A stretch of DNA of 64,000 nucleotides from Cristatella mucedo. Lineage: Eukaryota; Bryozoa; Phylactolaemata; Cristatellidae. The notes beneath the pieces were generated by a model. The model saw nothing but the letters and a program-made list of their open reading frames with translations, was not told the DNA's origin and ran no database searches. A program made the translations under genes and the position numbers. Positions within the stretch are counted from its first letter, which is position 1; each line of letters starts with the position of its first letter. The DNA lies in contig WPIO01000075.1 of assembly GCA_009760855.2 (NCBI GenBank), forward strand, positions 7,501 through 71,500, given 5' to 3'. Shown piece by piece: positions 12,191 through 34,621 of the stretch.

Positions 12191-13190
12191 AGTGTTTTAG
12201 ACTTTTGGAGCTTCAGATATGTTTACGCGGATCAATGCGAGGGCACACCTCAAATTCGAGCTACGCTTACATTTGAATCGTGTGGCGAAGAGTCAGTCAG
12301 CCTTTGGACGCTGCGTTGCGCCACGAAGGACGCCTTCTGGCGCTGGCGTCTCACAAGTTCTGCCTGCAGCAGACGCGGTAGGCGACTCAGCATTTGATGA
12401 TATGTGGATTTCTTCGCGCGAATCCAGATCCGCTGCGCTTTCATCGCTAGTCATCTTTGTAACTTTAACGTAAGCCACTCGACGACCCCTCGAAGAGAAG
12501 ACTGCAGCCAACAAACGCCAGGTACGTTCGTTACGAGCTTAATGAAATAGTAGCCGGCGGTTGCCTACATTTTACGAGATTCCTTTATTGAACGGATTTA
12601 TTGCTCTTGCAGACGCTTAAGCCATACGATAGCCAGACGCAGACGCTTAAGCTGACGATCTACAATCAAAACCGATTCGTCGATCTCTCTTGACACAACT
12701 GCTCTGCGCTCCGAAGCAATGACGGAAACCGCATAACCACGATCACTTCGCCGCTCTCCACCACGCTTCGGCACAGAGCTTCGGCTCGCGAAGCGGACAG
12801 CCTCGCTCCCAAAAAAGTGCACCGCTGACGCGACTCAGGAACCGCACGACAAGTTTGCACGTATTTTTTTTGAAGATGGGCTAGCCTCAACGTGAGCTGG
12901 ACTCGGTTCAATCCTAGAACAGCTAGATGGCTCGAGTCCGTGCAGCGACATAGGTGTTCACTGGACTCTGGCTGAGGCTTCCGGCTCGCTCTCTAGCGTA
13001 CTGAAAGTCACAAGTCGCCGAAAGGTATCGCCTTGACCCGCAAGCAAGATCTCGCTGGCTGTTGCCTGACGACACCGACGACGAGCCTGACATCCATCGC
13101 TAAATCAGCTCGTCCGACGATCTAAGAAGCCGTTAGTTGAAAGATTCTGGTTGGGAGCTTACCTTGGCCAAGCCATATTACTCATTCGCC
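12190..13190. other. Unassigned stretch
   Basis: Two modest minus-strand frames (12,293-12,514 and 12,666-12,911) show no domain. The first starts with an acidic Ser-rich peptide (MTSDESAADLDSREE) that resembles the N-terminus of some DNA-transposon proteins, but nothing further supports that. Confidence 0.35.
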
Positions 13191-13880
13191 TTAGCGACTG
13201 ATTCACTGTAAATATTATCGCTTGGTTATCACCGATGGTCGCTAATCGCAGGCGCCAAAAACTTTTTAAAGGCGCGCCGCCATGGCACTGCAGTCCGTCT
13301 GTCACTCAAGGTGCCAGTTCTCTGTAAATCTCACCGCAGGGGCGATGAATAGTTGCCTTTTTCTTGGGCTATCATCTTTCTGAAAATATTATCGCGTAAT
13401 TATTGCCGATTTTTTCTGCTCGCACGCTTGAAAAAAAGGAATATTTTTTAGCCGTACCGCCAAGGCACCGCAGTAGTCTGTCGCTTTAGAAGTCAGTCCC
13501 CCGTAAATCTCACCGCAGGGGATGTATTTTGTCGATTTCTTTGGCTATGCCTTTTCTGTGAATATTATCGCAGGGTTGTCGCCGATATTCGCTTCTCTCA
13601 CGCTTCATCTAAAAAACGAAATTGCAATGTTACCGCCATGGTGCCACACATCGTCCACCGCTTTAGCGGCAGGCTCTCTGTAACTTTAATAGCAGGAGCG
13701 ATGAATTGCTGTCGCTTCCCTTGACGGCCAATTGTCTGTAAATGTTATCGCAAGGTTACCGCCGATCTTCACTTCTCGCAGGCTTAAAAAACAATTTACC
13801 GTGTCATAGCGGCACCGAATTCCATTCGCAGCGACATTATCGGCCAGTTCTCTGTAAATTGTATCGCAGGGGAGTCTCAC
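13190..13880 (+). repeat. Tandem repeat, about 175-bp unit, four copies
   Basis: The marker TGTAAATATTATCGC and variants, followed by GGTTnnCnCCGAT, recurs near 13,209, 13,382, 13,557 and 13,736, a spacing of 173-179 bases. A second, related marker (CTGTAAATCTCACCGCAGG) lies between them, so each unit looks like a diverged dimer. A short GCCATGGC/GCCAAGGC block followed by CACC or CACTGC also recurs. Confidence 0.8.
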
Positions 13881-14019
13881 TTCGTGTTGCTAAATAGTAG
13901 CTTTGTTCAAATAGAGTGGCAGAACTTATGCTTCCTTGGCCGATTGTTGTCATGACAGCGTTCTCTGAGACGACTAGTTTCGACGGTCTTCAAGCGCCTC
14001 CCAGGACTGACCTCTACAT

Positions 14020-14130
14020 GATAATAATAATAATAATAATAATGTACTTGATAAAGCGCCCTCAGAGAACTTAATCTCTTTCTAACTCAATGCACGGTCT
14101 CCAAAGGATTTGAGGTTTGAGGTGATTGAA
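14020..14130 (-). mobile_element. LINE family A, tail plus short internal piece
   Basis: An (ATA)n run followed by GTACTTGATAAAGCGCCCTCAGAGAACTT is the reverse complement of the family A 3' end. It joins directly to CACGGTCTCCAAAGGATTTGAGG, skipping most of the element, so it is internally deleted. Confidence 0.75.
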
Positions 14131-14402
14131 GCAAATACCTTGACTAGACAAGCCTCGCCGGTTCATCTTAGTTTTAAAACGAAACTTCGCCCATCTTCTA
14201 TTTACCAGTTTTTACTTATGCAAGAAACGTTTGAAAGACTGATTTCTGCAAGCCCATAAGGATTTGTATTACGTCAGAAGCCGCCTCATTCCCAAGTAAT
14301 TTGCCTATTTGACAGCGTTCCAGCAAACGAAGCCATAAAGATTGTGTCCGCTCGAAAAAAGCTAGGGTCAATTCCACCGACTGGAGCCAACATACGTCAT
14401 CT

Positions 14403-15775
14403 CAAGATAATAGTAATAATAATACACTTGATATTTAGCGCCCTCAGAGAACTCAATCTAGGCACTTTACATTTGCTGCAAAGGTAAACACGATTGAATG
14501 GTGAATAATATCATGCTTGATAAACAACATGAATAAAATGTTTAGGGTGACATGCACAGGGTCAGCCTGCAAGTGTGGTTAGTGGCAGCATGCACAGTGT
14601 CAGCACGCATAAGCACATCGCGGACGAATCACAGGGAACTGCTAAATGGTGTCCTAAATAAGTGCGTTTGTAAGTTCTTTCTAAATGTGGTCAAGTCAGG
14701 GAATGTTTTGATGCAAGTCGGGAGGGAGTTCCAGGCTTTGGGTGCATACGAACTAACTGTAGGGTTTCTAAAGAATTTAATGTTTGTACGAGGTATTGGT
14801 AAACTCTTAGATTCCGAAAAGTGGGTGGTACGATACTTGGCTTGGTGGGGGAGTAGATCTGAGAGATAGGTTGGAGCCAAAGAATGAAGTGACCTAAAAG
14901 TGAGCAAAAAAACTTGAAGTCGATCCGTTGCTTGAATGGAAACCAGTGCAGGTCCGCGAGAAGTAGTGCGATGTGGAAACTGCGACGTTTACGACAGACA
15001 AGACTAGCGCAGAGTTTTTTACCAGCTGTAATCGCCTGATTGCACAGATCGGTAGGCTAGCAAGCATGAGTTACAGAAGTCTAGACGGGATGTCACAAAT
15101 GCATGAGCCAACTTAGATGTGGTATCCTTATCTAAACCAGCCCGAATTTTAACAATGTCATGCAGCCGAAAGTAATCAGACTTGATTGTGGAGCTGATGT
15201 GGTCGTCTAACGAGAGGTCACTTTGGAGCATGACACCTAGACTTCATCCAGATTCAACAGGAGATAGGCTGGCAGAGCTGATTTTGACCATTAGCCTTTC
15301 CAACTTCCGAATCATACTTGATTTTCCCATAACTATTAAGTGAGTTTTATCATCAATTTAAGAAAATTTTCTGCCATCCATGTGCGGATGTCATCAATAC
15401 ATGCAGCTGGGAGTTGAGAGAATTCGAGGTGCTAGAAGGCTGTGAGGGATTAAAGCAGAGGAGCAACTGAGTGTTATCCGCTGAGAAGTGAAAGCCTAGA
15501 TTTTGCTTGGCAAGCACATTGGCAAGAGGGAGATTATAAACCGTGAAAAGAACCGGACCTAGCACGGAGCACTGAGGTACCCCATATTTCAGAGGTACCT
15601 CGGATGATCTTTGTCCATTCACGTCAATACTCTGGAGTCTCGCACTGAGATGGGACATGAATCATGTCAGAGCAGTGCCAGTGATGCCAAGGCAAGATGA
15701 GAGGCGCTCAAGAAGAACTTTGTGATCGATAGTATCAAAAGCTGCCGAAAGATCGAGAAAAACAAGTAGAGATAC
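14403..15775 (-). mobile_element. LINE family A, longest minus-strand copy (partial reverse transcriptase)
   Basis: The 3' tail is at the left end. Going 5' on the minus strand, there are pieces of the C-terminal region (YAPKAWNSLPT at 14,740), LDFCNS (about 15,090), then a reverse-transcriptase core: GVPQCSVLGPVLF (about 15,570), a decayed catalytic box reading SADN where YADD is expected (about 15,480), and an AAFDTIDHKVLLERL-type motif near 15,730. These motifs place it in the CR1/L2-like part of the Jockey superfamily. Frameshifts make it inactive. Confidence 0.85.
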
Positions 15776-15776
15776 T

Positions 15777-16160
15777 ATAATAATAATAGTAATAATGTAC
15801 TTGATAAAGTGCCCTCAGAGAACTTAATCTCTTTCTAGGCGCTTTACATTTGCTGCAAAGGGAAATGCAATTAAATGGTAAGTGAAATCATGCTTGAAAA
15901 ACAAACAAAATGAATAACATGGGGTCAGCATGCAAATGTGGTTAGTGGCAGCATGCACAGTGTCAGCACGCATAAGCACGTGAAGGACGAATCACAGGGA
16001 CCTACTAAATTCTGTCCTAAATAAAAGTGTGTTTTAAGTTCCTTTTAAATGTGGTCAGGTCAGGGGATTTTCTGACGCAGGTCGGGAGGGAGTTCCAAGC
16101 TTTGGGAGCATACGAACTTAATGCACGGTCTCCAAAGGATTTGAGGTTTACTCTACTCAT
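15777..16160 (-). mobile_element. LINE family A 3' fragment
   Basis: A second copy abutting the previous one: ATAATAATA, the reverse-complement tail with GCGCTTTACATTTGCTGCAAA at about 15,838, and the C-terminal coding end. 5'-truncated. Confidence 0.8.
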
Positions 16161-16669
16161 GTCTGCATTCCTAGGTAAGTCGTTGTACACCCACTACGGA
16201 CTGACTACTTCGTATAATTGCCTGAGGTCATTCTACCATCTGCATATGCTTGAGCAAATAACGTGCAAATCAAATTTTCTCATCCATGTCGTACCGTTCA
16301 TTTAGGAACGATAAGCGGGAGCTGCCGACACGGGCTGAGCCGAAGTCCGCTGATTATTTAACCGATACGTTTGCGAGACGCTAGGCTGGTGACAATGAAA
16401 AGGGTGCATGAATTTTAGCCAATGAATTTCAGTCAAGTCTTCTTGAGCCTTGATCTCTCTTTATAAATTCTTGGAGGGCAATCACGTTAACTGCCAGCAG
16501 CAGTGTAGCAGCTTCATCGATCTCGTGACCGCAAGTACAAACTCACATTCAGTCTCATTAATTCACAGACACGCGACTTCGGTATTCGGTATTCGGCAGG
16601 CGAAGTAATAATCGGTGAGGGGTCAGTTGAGCCAGGATTTTGTCAAGAATCTCTTCGGCGGCAGCCTTA

Positions 16670-17310
16670 TGCTTATAAAACAATAACATGGTTAGGGGTG
16701 ACATGCACATTGTCAGCACGTAAATACGGTTAGTGGCAGCATGCATAGTGTCAGCAAACATAAGCACATAAAGGCCGAATCATAAGGACCTATTAAATGC
16801 TGTCATAAAGAGATGCATTTTTAGTTTCTTTTTAAATGTGGTCAAGTCAGGAGATGTGACGTAAGTCGGGAGTGAGTTCCAGGCTTTGGGAGCATACGAA
16901 CTAAAGGCACTGTCTCCAAAGAATTTGAGGTTTGTACGAGGTATAGATAAACCCTTAAATTCCCCAAAAGCGGTGGTACGATGTTTAGCCTGGTGGGGAG
17001 TAGATGTGATATGTAGGCTGGAGCCAAAGAACGGAGAAACCTAAAAGTGAGCGACAAAACCTTAAAGTAGATGCGTTGCTTGACTGGAAGCCAGTGCAGG
17101 TTGGCGAGAAGTGGTATGATGTGGCAACTGCGAAGCTCACGACAGACAAGCCTAGGTGCAAAGATTTGCACTAGCTGTAAGCGCCTGAGTGCACAGGCCA
17201 GTCGGCCAGCAAGCAGTGAGTTACAGAAGTCAAGATGGAATGTCACAAATGCATGGACCAATTTAAATGTGGTATCCCTGTCTAATAAGCCCAAGTTTGA
17301 GCAATGTTAG
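16670..17310 (-). mobile_element. LINE family A fragment without tail
   Basis: A minus-strand open frame (16,842-17,294) encodes VHAFVTFHLDFCNS through NLHWLPVKQRIYFKVLSL. The copy covers the C-terminal coding region but its 3' hairpin tail is missing. Confidence 0.85.
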
Positions 17311-17314
17311 GACT

Positions 17315-18035
17315 TAATTCAAAATTTTTTAATAAGATGGTCCAAAATCCAAAGATCATGGACGTTTTGCCACAGGATACTTCCAAGAACACTTCACGCC
17401 TCATTTTCAATGGACTTGTACGTTTTAAATAATATGCATTAAGGCTATAACTAGAGTCGCATAGCAACTGGCCTGCTTTGTAATCTCAATTTGAAGGTGC
17501 TAATTGAAACCACACATTTTTCAATGCGTCGTATAACAGAAGTAGAACAACAAAGCGTCCATACTGATTTCATAGTCAAACCGTATCATTTAAAATCCGG
17601 CTGATTGCATGTAGTTATCATATGATTAAAACCCATTTCAATTGAAGTTCTCCAACCCATTGCGATGAGATCAATGAAAGGATGAGGGTGCGTTAGCACT
17701 TTTCATACAAGTGCCGGCCAGCAGCCTTTGACAGCACACTAAACTAAAAGCAATAGAACGTGACGCTAAAGTTACAAAAACGTATAAAAGAAAACTGTAT
17801 AAACGCATGAAAATGATTTCTATGTAATGTGGAAGGAAAAATCGTGTGTTATTAGTTATTTGTTGATTTTGCTATTTCGCTATTCGTTATTTCGCTCTGT
17901 GCTTGTAATGTCTGACAAGGCCGCATCCGTTGGGAAAGGCAGGTTGCTGCTAGGGTTAGTGAGAGATTAGAATATCAGGGAGTGCATCCCTAAGGTAGCA
18001 GCATTCCCCTGGAATGTTGTTTCTCAATTTCATGC
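17315..18035. other. Unassigned AT-rich stretch
   Basis: No coding or repeat signal is seen apart from family A sequence on either side. Confidence 0.4.
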
Positions 18036-19345
18036 AGCACCTCAATGTCTACATTCAAGGTCACCAGTAGCCTCGTCCTGAAGGTCATATCCCAATCAAA
18101 GAAGACAACTAGTCCTTTGGACCCTATTCCCACTGTCCTGCTTCCACGATGCATTGCTCTGCAGCTGCAATGGATAAGTAACATCATAAGTATGTCATTA
18201 GCCTCAGGTCAGTGTCCCAGCAACCTACTAAAAGGCTGTAGTCAGGCCACTACTCAAGAAAGCAACACTAGACCAAGAGAACTTGAGCAACTTCCACCCA
18301 GTCTCCCTTCTACCGTTCCTATAAAAGACACTGGAACGGGTCGTGGCAGACCAGCTGAACTCGTATATCGAAACCTCAAACCTTGCTAGTAAGTTCCAGT
18401 CTGGCTTTAGAGCTAATCACTCCACAGAGTCAGCATTGCTTCGGGTGTACAACAACCCACTTAGTAATGCTGACATAGGTATGGTATCTCTGCTTGTTTT
18501 CTCGAAGTTTCGGAAGCTTTTGATACTATCGATCACCAAGTCCTTCTTGAGCGCCTCTCATCTCGCCTGGGCATTACTGGCACTGCATTCCAACGGTTCA
18601 GGTCCTGTTTCAGTGGGAGACTCCACAGAGTGCTAATGTGGATGGACAAAGACCATTCGAGGTAGTTCTGAAATATGGGGTACCTCAGAGATCCGTGCTT
18701 GGTCCTGTTCTTTTCACGGTTTATCCTCTCCCTCTTGCCGATGTGATTACCAGGCACAATCTAGACTTCACTTCTATGTAAATGACATTCAGTTGTACCT
18801 TTGCTTTGATCCCTCCCACTGCACTAGCTTCCAGTCAAGCAACACATCGACTTCAAATTGTTGTCACATCTTTTTAAGTCCCTTCATTCTGAGGCTCCAG
18901 CTTACCTATCGGGTCTTCTTCTCTATCAAGCTAAGCATCGTACCACTCGCTTTTCGGAATCTAACTGTTTACTTATATCTCTTACAAACCTCAAATTTTT
19001 TGGATACCGTGCCTTTAGCTCGTATGCTCCCAAAGCCTGGAACTTACTCCCAACTTGCGTCACGACATTTCCTGACATTGCCACATTTAAAAAGGAACTA
19101 AAACCACAAATATGTATGGCAGCATTTAGCGGGTCCCTACGATTCGTTCTTTATGTACTTATGCTTGCTAACACTGCGAATGGCGCCACTAACCGTAGTT
19201 GCATGCTTGCCCTGTGTATATCACCTCTAGCCATGTTATTCTTGTTGTTTATTGAGCATGCTCCATTTGATCGTGCTTTCTTTACAGCAGTTATAAAACG
19301 CCTAGAAAGAGATTGAGTTCTCTGGGCGAACTTTATTGAATGTAT
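18035..19345 (+). mobile_element. LINE family A, partial reverse transcriptase with 3' tail
   Basis: On + strand, across frame breaks: SKKTTSPLDPIPT (18,090), FQSGFRANHSTESALLRV (about 18,390-18,450), the Cys/Asp region, a fused VPQRSVLGPVLFTVYPLP-type stretch near 18,690, APAYLSGLLLYQAKH (18,895), SYAPKAWNLLPT and the C-terminus, then GTTATAAAACGCCTAGAAAG and a (TAT)n end. A 5'-truncated CR1/L2-like element, inactive. Confidence 0.85.
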
Positions 19346-19349
19346 TATT

Positions 19350-19724
19350 ACTATTAATATATATGCCCCTTCAGTAGTACCGATCCAAGCTCAGAACTGT
19401 ATGAAAGAGGAGTAAAAGAAAGATAGGTTAAACTGGCAATGCAGGCAATGCTGGCAGCTACACCGCGGCGGCCAGAGAAACGGCATCGTGTGCCTCCATT
19501 CTTCAGGCTCGCATTCCACTGGAAGTGAGAATTATTTCTCATTACTCATTAGCGCCGCAGGCACTTCCGAACTAGTTCAGTGAATTAACTGAACACACGA
19601 GCTGACCAAAGCAGATGTCATGCGAAGAAATTTCAGAGAGCGAGTGGCCTCGACCGAATTTGCGTTGTCCTTTTCTGCACTTCTAATGACGTCTACTTGG
19701 TTCGGCATGATATATATATATATG

Positions 19725-19791
<67 letters not shown>

Positions 19792-20355
19792 GCTACGACG
19801 CACTTACTGCTATGCACGCCAAATTTCGGTTGTAAGACCCAGCGATAGATGGACCCGCTATGAGAGATATTTGTATGCCCCGATTTTGCGCTTAAAAGCC
19901 GCCTCATCAGCGACGAAGAAGATAGGTAGCGCCTAATAGTAAGTGTAGGGGCTCGTGGGCGCGCGATGGCGGCGCGACGAAGAGCGCGGTCCCCCCCCCC
20001 ACCCCCAACAAGCGAGTCGTGGCGTTTGCCGGCGACGGCTTTATCATGTGATCTAGCAGCCGTCGTGCGTGCTGCTCCAGAGCACGCGGTGTCGAGAGGG
20101 AGAGAAGAGAGCGGATAGCGTGCGTGCAGGCCGACGCACAGGCAGAAAGTGAATTGCGCGGCGAGGGACGCGTCGCGCGCCGCGCAAGGAGCGCGACCGT
20201 TGGGCGAACGGAACAACGGCTGGGGGGCGGAACCACGCAACGGCGATGACACGCCCACAATAGTATGCGACGCGTACACGTCGGACGAGCTCAGAAAAAA
20301 TAGTATTTTAAACTATGACATAAGTTAAACCTAAAACTGGCTTTCGCTCGTAATG
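19350..20355. other. Unassigned stretch with a short microsatellite
   Basis: A (TA)n(TG)n run lies at 19,708-19,788 and a short C/A run near 19,992. Long minus-strand frames across 19,700-20,280 include the repeat and show no domain. Confidence 0.4.
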
Positions 20356-20371
20356 TTGCATTTGCATTTGC

Positions 20372-20638
20372 TTGCCTTGTTGCACGACGGACAGTCGGTA
20401 TTCGGATGACGAAATGAGCACGCTCAGAGTTTACAACTGTCCGAAGTGGCTGGGCGACAGCGCCGACGACAATTTCGATAAGCTGAGGGGAGTCGTGAAG
20501 CTAGTGAGCGACTCAAAAGCCGTCGCCTCTACCCGGTCTATGACTAAGGACGATCTCGAGTTCTGTCGTCCGCCGCGCCAGCGGAAGTCGGCAAATATCA
20601 TGCATGGCGAGGTGCGCCTTAAACAGAGCAAACTGTGA
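20372..20638 (+). CDS. Possible terminal coding exon, unknown protein
   Basis: An open frame of up to 88 codons. The inner ATG at 20,414 gives 74 residues starting MSTLRVYNCPKWLGD, charged and ending KQSKL. Codon use (GAC AGC GCC GAC, CTG AGG) looks more gene-like than the surroundings, and a CGGACAG at 20,388-20,394 could be a splice acceptor. No signal peptide, no recognised domain, no AATAAA directly downstream. It may be an isolated exon or chance. Confidence 0.3.
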   Translation: MPCCTTDSRYSDDEMSTLRVYNCPKWLGDSADDNFDKLRGVVKLVSDSKAVASTRSMTKDDLEFCRPPRQRKSANIMHGEVRLKQSKL

Positions 20639-20779
20639 GCCGCGCTTATTGAGCCGCGCGGTCGAAGCAGAGACTGCGAGCGAATTGAAAATTAAATATT
20701 AAAATTAAATATAAAAAATATAAAATATAATATTAAATAGAAAATATTGAATATTAAAAAAATATTGAATATATGATTC

Positions 20780-21430
20780 ATTTGTATAGCGACCTAAGAT
20801 AACTATATCTCTATTGTATCTCCGTCTGTAACTCCACAGAGACATAAAGACCATGTGGGTGTTACGCGGGAGAGTTTTGTATAGCGCACTCACAGCCTAA
20901 GCGGCTTTCGGTACGTATTCGGTAGCCAACAGACTTCGTCTCACGCAACAAAGAGAACGTGGGAAGCATAGCAGAGTCAGGAGAGCAGTTGAGGTAGTGA
21001 GTAGCATGGAAGTAGCAGCTCAGGACCGCTGAAAAGGATGTGCCATAGTCGGCAGTAGGAGAGTAGTTGTCGTTGCATAAGAATTGTGGAAGCGAGTTCC
21101 ACAGTCTAGGACCTGCAGAGCTAAAGCTTCTGTCGCCAACTGTCTTTAAGCGGAGGAATGGGACAGCTAATTTGTTGTCCACATAGGACCTGAGGGTGCG
21201 AAACGGCTGGTGCAGCAGTTCAGCTAGGTACGAAGGAGCCAAGCCGTGGCGGGCCTGGTGGGTCAGCGTAAGAACTTTGTTCTGTATCCTTTGCTCAACC
21301 GGCAACCATCCTAGCTCTTTCAGCAAAGGAGACACGTGCTCAAACCACTGGGACTTGAAGACTAGCCTTGCAGCCATATTCATAGTCAGCTGCAGTGGCC
21401 TGATAGCTTTCTTTGGCAGCCCAGCCAAAA
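20780..21430 (-). mobile_element. LINE family B fragment, best preserved copy
   Basis: A minus-strand open frame (20,862-21,428) encodes AGLPKKAIRPLQLTMNMAARL, SPLLKELGWLPVEQRI, LAPSYLAELLHQPFRTLRS, DNKLAVPFLRLKTVGDRSF and GPRLWNSLPQFL: the connector and C-terminal part of a LINE reverse-transcriptase protein. The 3' end at about 20,785-20,815 carries the tail block GGTCGCTATACAAATGAATC on the minus strand. No stop in this piece, but no catalytic core. Confidence 0.9.
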
Positions 21431-21439
21431 GGGAGCTCT

Positions 21440-21540
21440 ATCCAGGCGCTCCGCACGTGCTGCGGGGCTCGAGCCCATGATCTCGGTCAGACGTTGGTCG
21501 GGGCGAGCGCATTAACCACAGGGCCGAACCAGCACCAGCG
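21440..21540 (-). mobile_element. tRNA-derived SINE head fused to LINE-like tail
   Basis: The reverse complement reads CCTGTGGTTAATGCGCTCG (A-box-like), then ATGGGCTCGAGCCCC (B-box with a palindromic core), then GAGCGCCTGGATAGAGCT, the first arm of the LINE tail hairpin. It abuts the family B fragment. Confidence 0.6.
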
Positions 21541-22068
21541 CGGGTACGAACGAACTAAAGCTGACTCTGGCGCTTGGCCGCGGCGGAGCAAGACCGAGCG
21601 CAAAGCCCGCGCGATAGGCCGCAAAGCTTATGGAGCGCCGCCATTGTAAGCGGAAGCCCGCAGTCCTGGCTCGGTGCCTGGGTAAGAAGCGGGTAAGAAG
21701 CCGCGGCGCCGTAAGAAGCTGCGTGAGAGCGTGCTAGCGCACGAGCGGACAGCCAACTGGCTGACGTCGGTGAAAGAAAAAGTGCAGTGCCGAACGCCAG
21801 CTCGCGCTCGACGCCAGTTTTGGCGTTCATTTGACGCGAGTAGGTGCCGTTCGAGCGACGGCGACGCCATTTCTTCGACGCCATTTCGAGCGAACGAGCG
21901 GTCGATGTCGCGCGCCCGAATCGCTCGCGTCTGCCGTTGGCCCCGCGTGCCGCCGGCGGCGCTGCCGCGGCGAGTCGCTTCGACGCTCGCGTGCGTCTGA
22001 CTCGCCGCTTTGCGAGCGCCGAGACGTCGAACGCTACCGAGTGCAAGCTTCCTAAGAAACAGTGAAAG

Positions 22069-32335
<10,267 letters not shown>

Positions 32336-32548
32336 ATTCGTGCTCGCCTTGGTGGCTTCCGCGGACGGCCTGACGGAACTTCTCCGCTTGGGACAGGGGC
32401 TCGCGGCGGCAGAAGTTCTGTCTGTCATTGTTCATTATCATTATTTGATTTTTGATCGCTTTCCTTTCCAGTCGAACGGTCCGGAGACGACTTAAAGATG
32501 CCTAATCTGCATGGAAAGAATTTTTCTCGCTTAGCGTGAGAAAAGGAA

Positions 32549-32554
32549 AATAAA
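32549..32554 (+). promoter_or_regulatory. Polyadenylation signal AATAAA
   Basis: AATAAA 214 bases past the stop of CEP164-like gene 1. Confidence 0.45.
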
Positions 32555-32734
32555 CCAGAAGCAATTTCTGTTGACATCCTGTCGAGCGTGGATTTCGTGT
32601 CGGGCACTGTCAAGCCCCCATGCCACAGTCCTTCCTGGCAGTGTCGAGACTTGGAAGCCTCGTCCGAAAAAAGGGGAGTTCATTGTGGCAGGGTGAAGTT
32701 GTAGCATTGAGTCTCGAGCTGCGCTAAGCATGCG

Positions 32735-32893
32735 CTTGGTGAGCCGTAATGGCTCACTAGGTAAGGTGGTTGCTTTTCACGACCTCGGCCCCGAGGTCGT
32801 GGGTTCGAATCATATGGTGGGCGATCCTGTATCGCCGCTGCAAGCGGTGGTGATAGCCGTCAAGGCTCTTCTGTCACTATACAAAAAGAGGCT
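32735..32893 (+). mobile_element. tRNA-derived SINE, copy 2
   Basis: A tRNA-like head: TGGCTCACTAGGTAAGGTGG (A-box region) and GTGGGTTCGAATC (B-box, near-consensus). The tail contains GTGATAGCCGTCAAGGCTCT and CTATACAAA, matching 1,530-1,692 in order. It is followed by a short TTTATTTATTTATT run. The best-preserved internal promoter of the family in this window. Confidence 0.8.
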
Positions 32894-33239
32894 GTTACAT
32901 CAGCTTGTGTTTATTTATTTATTTATTCCTTCGCGCGAGTCACTCGAATAGCCCCGTAAGTATCAGCCTCCACGCTTTGAAAGTCATAAAGCCGATCGCT
33001 AGCCAATGCAGATACACTAGGAAACATTAGGGGGCGGGTTCTCTTTCCGGAGCTGCGCCGCAGCGTGCCGCTCGGGCGACTGAACCCAAGCCGCTGCGTA
33101 ATTGAGCGTAATGGAACGACGAAGCATTTGTACAGCAAATGAGTTAATCAAGTCTCGTGCTAGGCACTTTAAGCATGCTGGGAAGGTAGCGCGCCAATAC
33201 GCTGGCGGTATCTCAGCGCACACGAGCATCAAAGCAGAC

Positions 33240-33830
33240 CGAAATCTTTACCGGAACCCTTGCAAGTATTGCAAGGAAAATGTCCGCTTCTTTATAGACG
33301 TCGTGGAGCCAAGAGATGACATGTCACCAGTTGGAAGCGAGTTCCGGGCTTTGAGATCAGACGAACTAATGGCCGTGCCTCCACAAAGGATCTGAGGAAG
33401 TTTGGAGGCAGAGCTTAGCGATCTGGGTCAGAAGAGGCATTGGTACCATGTGATTAGCCGGATGGAAAGTATTTCAGTTCGGTAGACAGGGACAAAAGAC
33501 TGGGGAGACGTGAAAGTGAGAGGCGAAGAGTCCTGTTTGATAGGGAGCCAGTGCAAGGACGAAGTGAGAAGTGGCGTAAGGTGGTAGTTAATATGTTCAC
33601 GATAGACAAGTCTATCTACTAGTGGTGAGTTACAGAAGTCAACAGGGGATGTCACAAATGCATGGACCAGCTTGGCATTGGTACGATTGTCTAAGACTTG
33701 TTTGCAATGCTGCATAGCTGAAAATCGGCAGCCCTTGACTTGGTGCCGATATTCTGGTCGTCTGATCAAGACAAATTTGGACGGGACCCCAGATTTCGTG
33801 CGGATGCTGCGATACGTGCAGAACATGAAA
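33240..33830 (-). mobile_element. LINE family A-related fragment, diverged
   Basis: The minus-strand reading contains KLVHAFVTSPVDFCNS (about 33,660) and LHWLPIKQ (about 33,550), plus the C-terminal region near 33,330. More diverged than the other copies, with stops. It lies just upstream of the LTR retrotransposon. Confidence 0.7.
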
Positions 33831-33906
33831 ACAGTTCGGCGAGGACACTCGCCGCCTGCCTGGAGATGTCAGGGTGGATGACCGCGTATCGCTCGCCTGG
33901 TAGCAG

Positions 33907-34433
33907 TGTACCCTAGAGTAGGCGGACCCACTGACATTCGATATGTCGGGCTGGGCGTTGCCTTGCCCCGGAAGGGAAAAGCCTGGGGTCAGCTCCCAGA
34001 GTTCCGAGGACGGGAACTGGGTACAACGTGCTCGCTCTCTTTCGGCGGAAGCTCTCGACGGTGTTGGACGTCCGCTCCGTCTATCACAGAGTACTCAGCT
34101 AGCCGGGTCTTGGACGGCGTATGCTTGTACTGGTGAGACGGAGTCCTGCGACGGTGCGACTGTGGAAGCCGACTGAGCACTAACACGTTTGTTCGCGCTT
34201 GCGGCGTCATCCCGCGCCCCTGTAGTTTACCTTGTACAGGAACTTCCTCTGTAGGCTTGTTTAGTGCCCTCCTTTGTATAGCGCATGCGTGTGTATTATA
34301 TAAAGTGTTGTGTACCCGATTGATCACGCGTGAACCACTGTTACCAAAGGGCCCGGCGTAACGACCCAGAACGGACATAGATAGTAGCGAGCCATAGTGG
34401 GAGTTAGCCGCTGGCCCATTGAACTCGGTTACA
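33907..34433 (+). repeat. 5' LTR
   Basis: 527 bp, TG...CA ends. TATATAAA at 34,297-34,304 is the likely promoter TATA element. Matches the 3' LTR at an offset of 6,238 bases, with no difference found on reading. Confidence 0.95.
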
Positions 34434-34436
34434 TTT

Positions 34437-34454
34437 TGGTGACCCTGACGTGAC
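34437..34454 (+). promoter_or_regulatory. Primer-binding site
   Basis: TGGTGACCCTGACGTGAC begins three bases after the 5' LTR. The leading TGG pairs with the CCA end of a tRNA. Which tRNA is used cannot be decided here. Confidence 0.75.
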
Positions 34455-34621
34455 GAACATTTTAGCAACCTTCTTAATATTCACAGCGTATGTTATATGC
34501 GTTGTTTACTTGTATGACATATGCATTTTTAGTGGTCCACATTCATCCGTGGTAAGGGAATCTGATTGGTCGACCCTATCACGTGAGGGAGGGATAGGTC
34601 TAGAATAGACCCCATTCAGTA

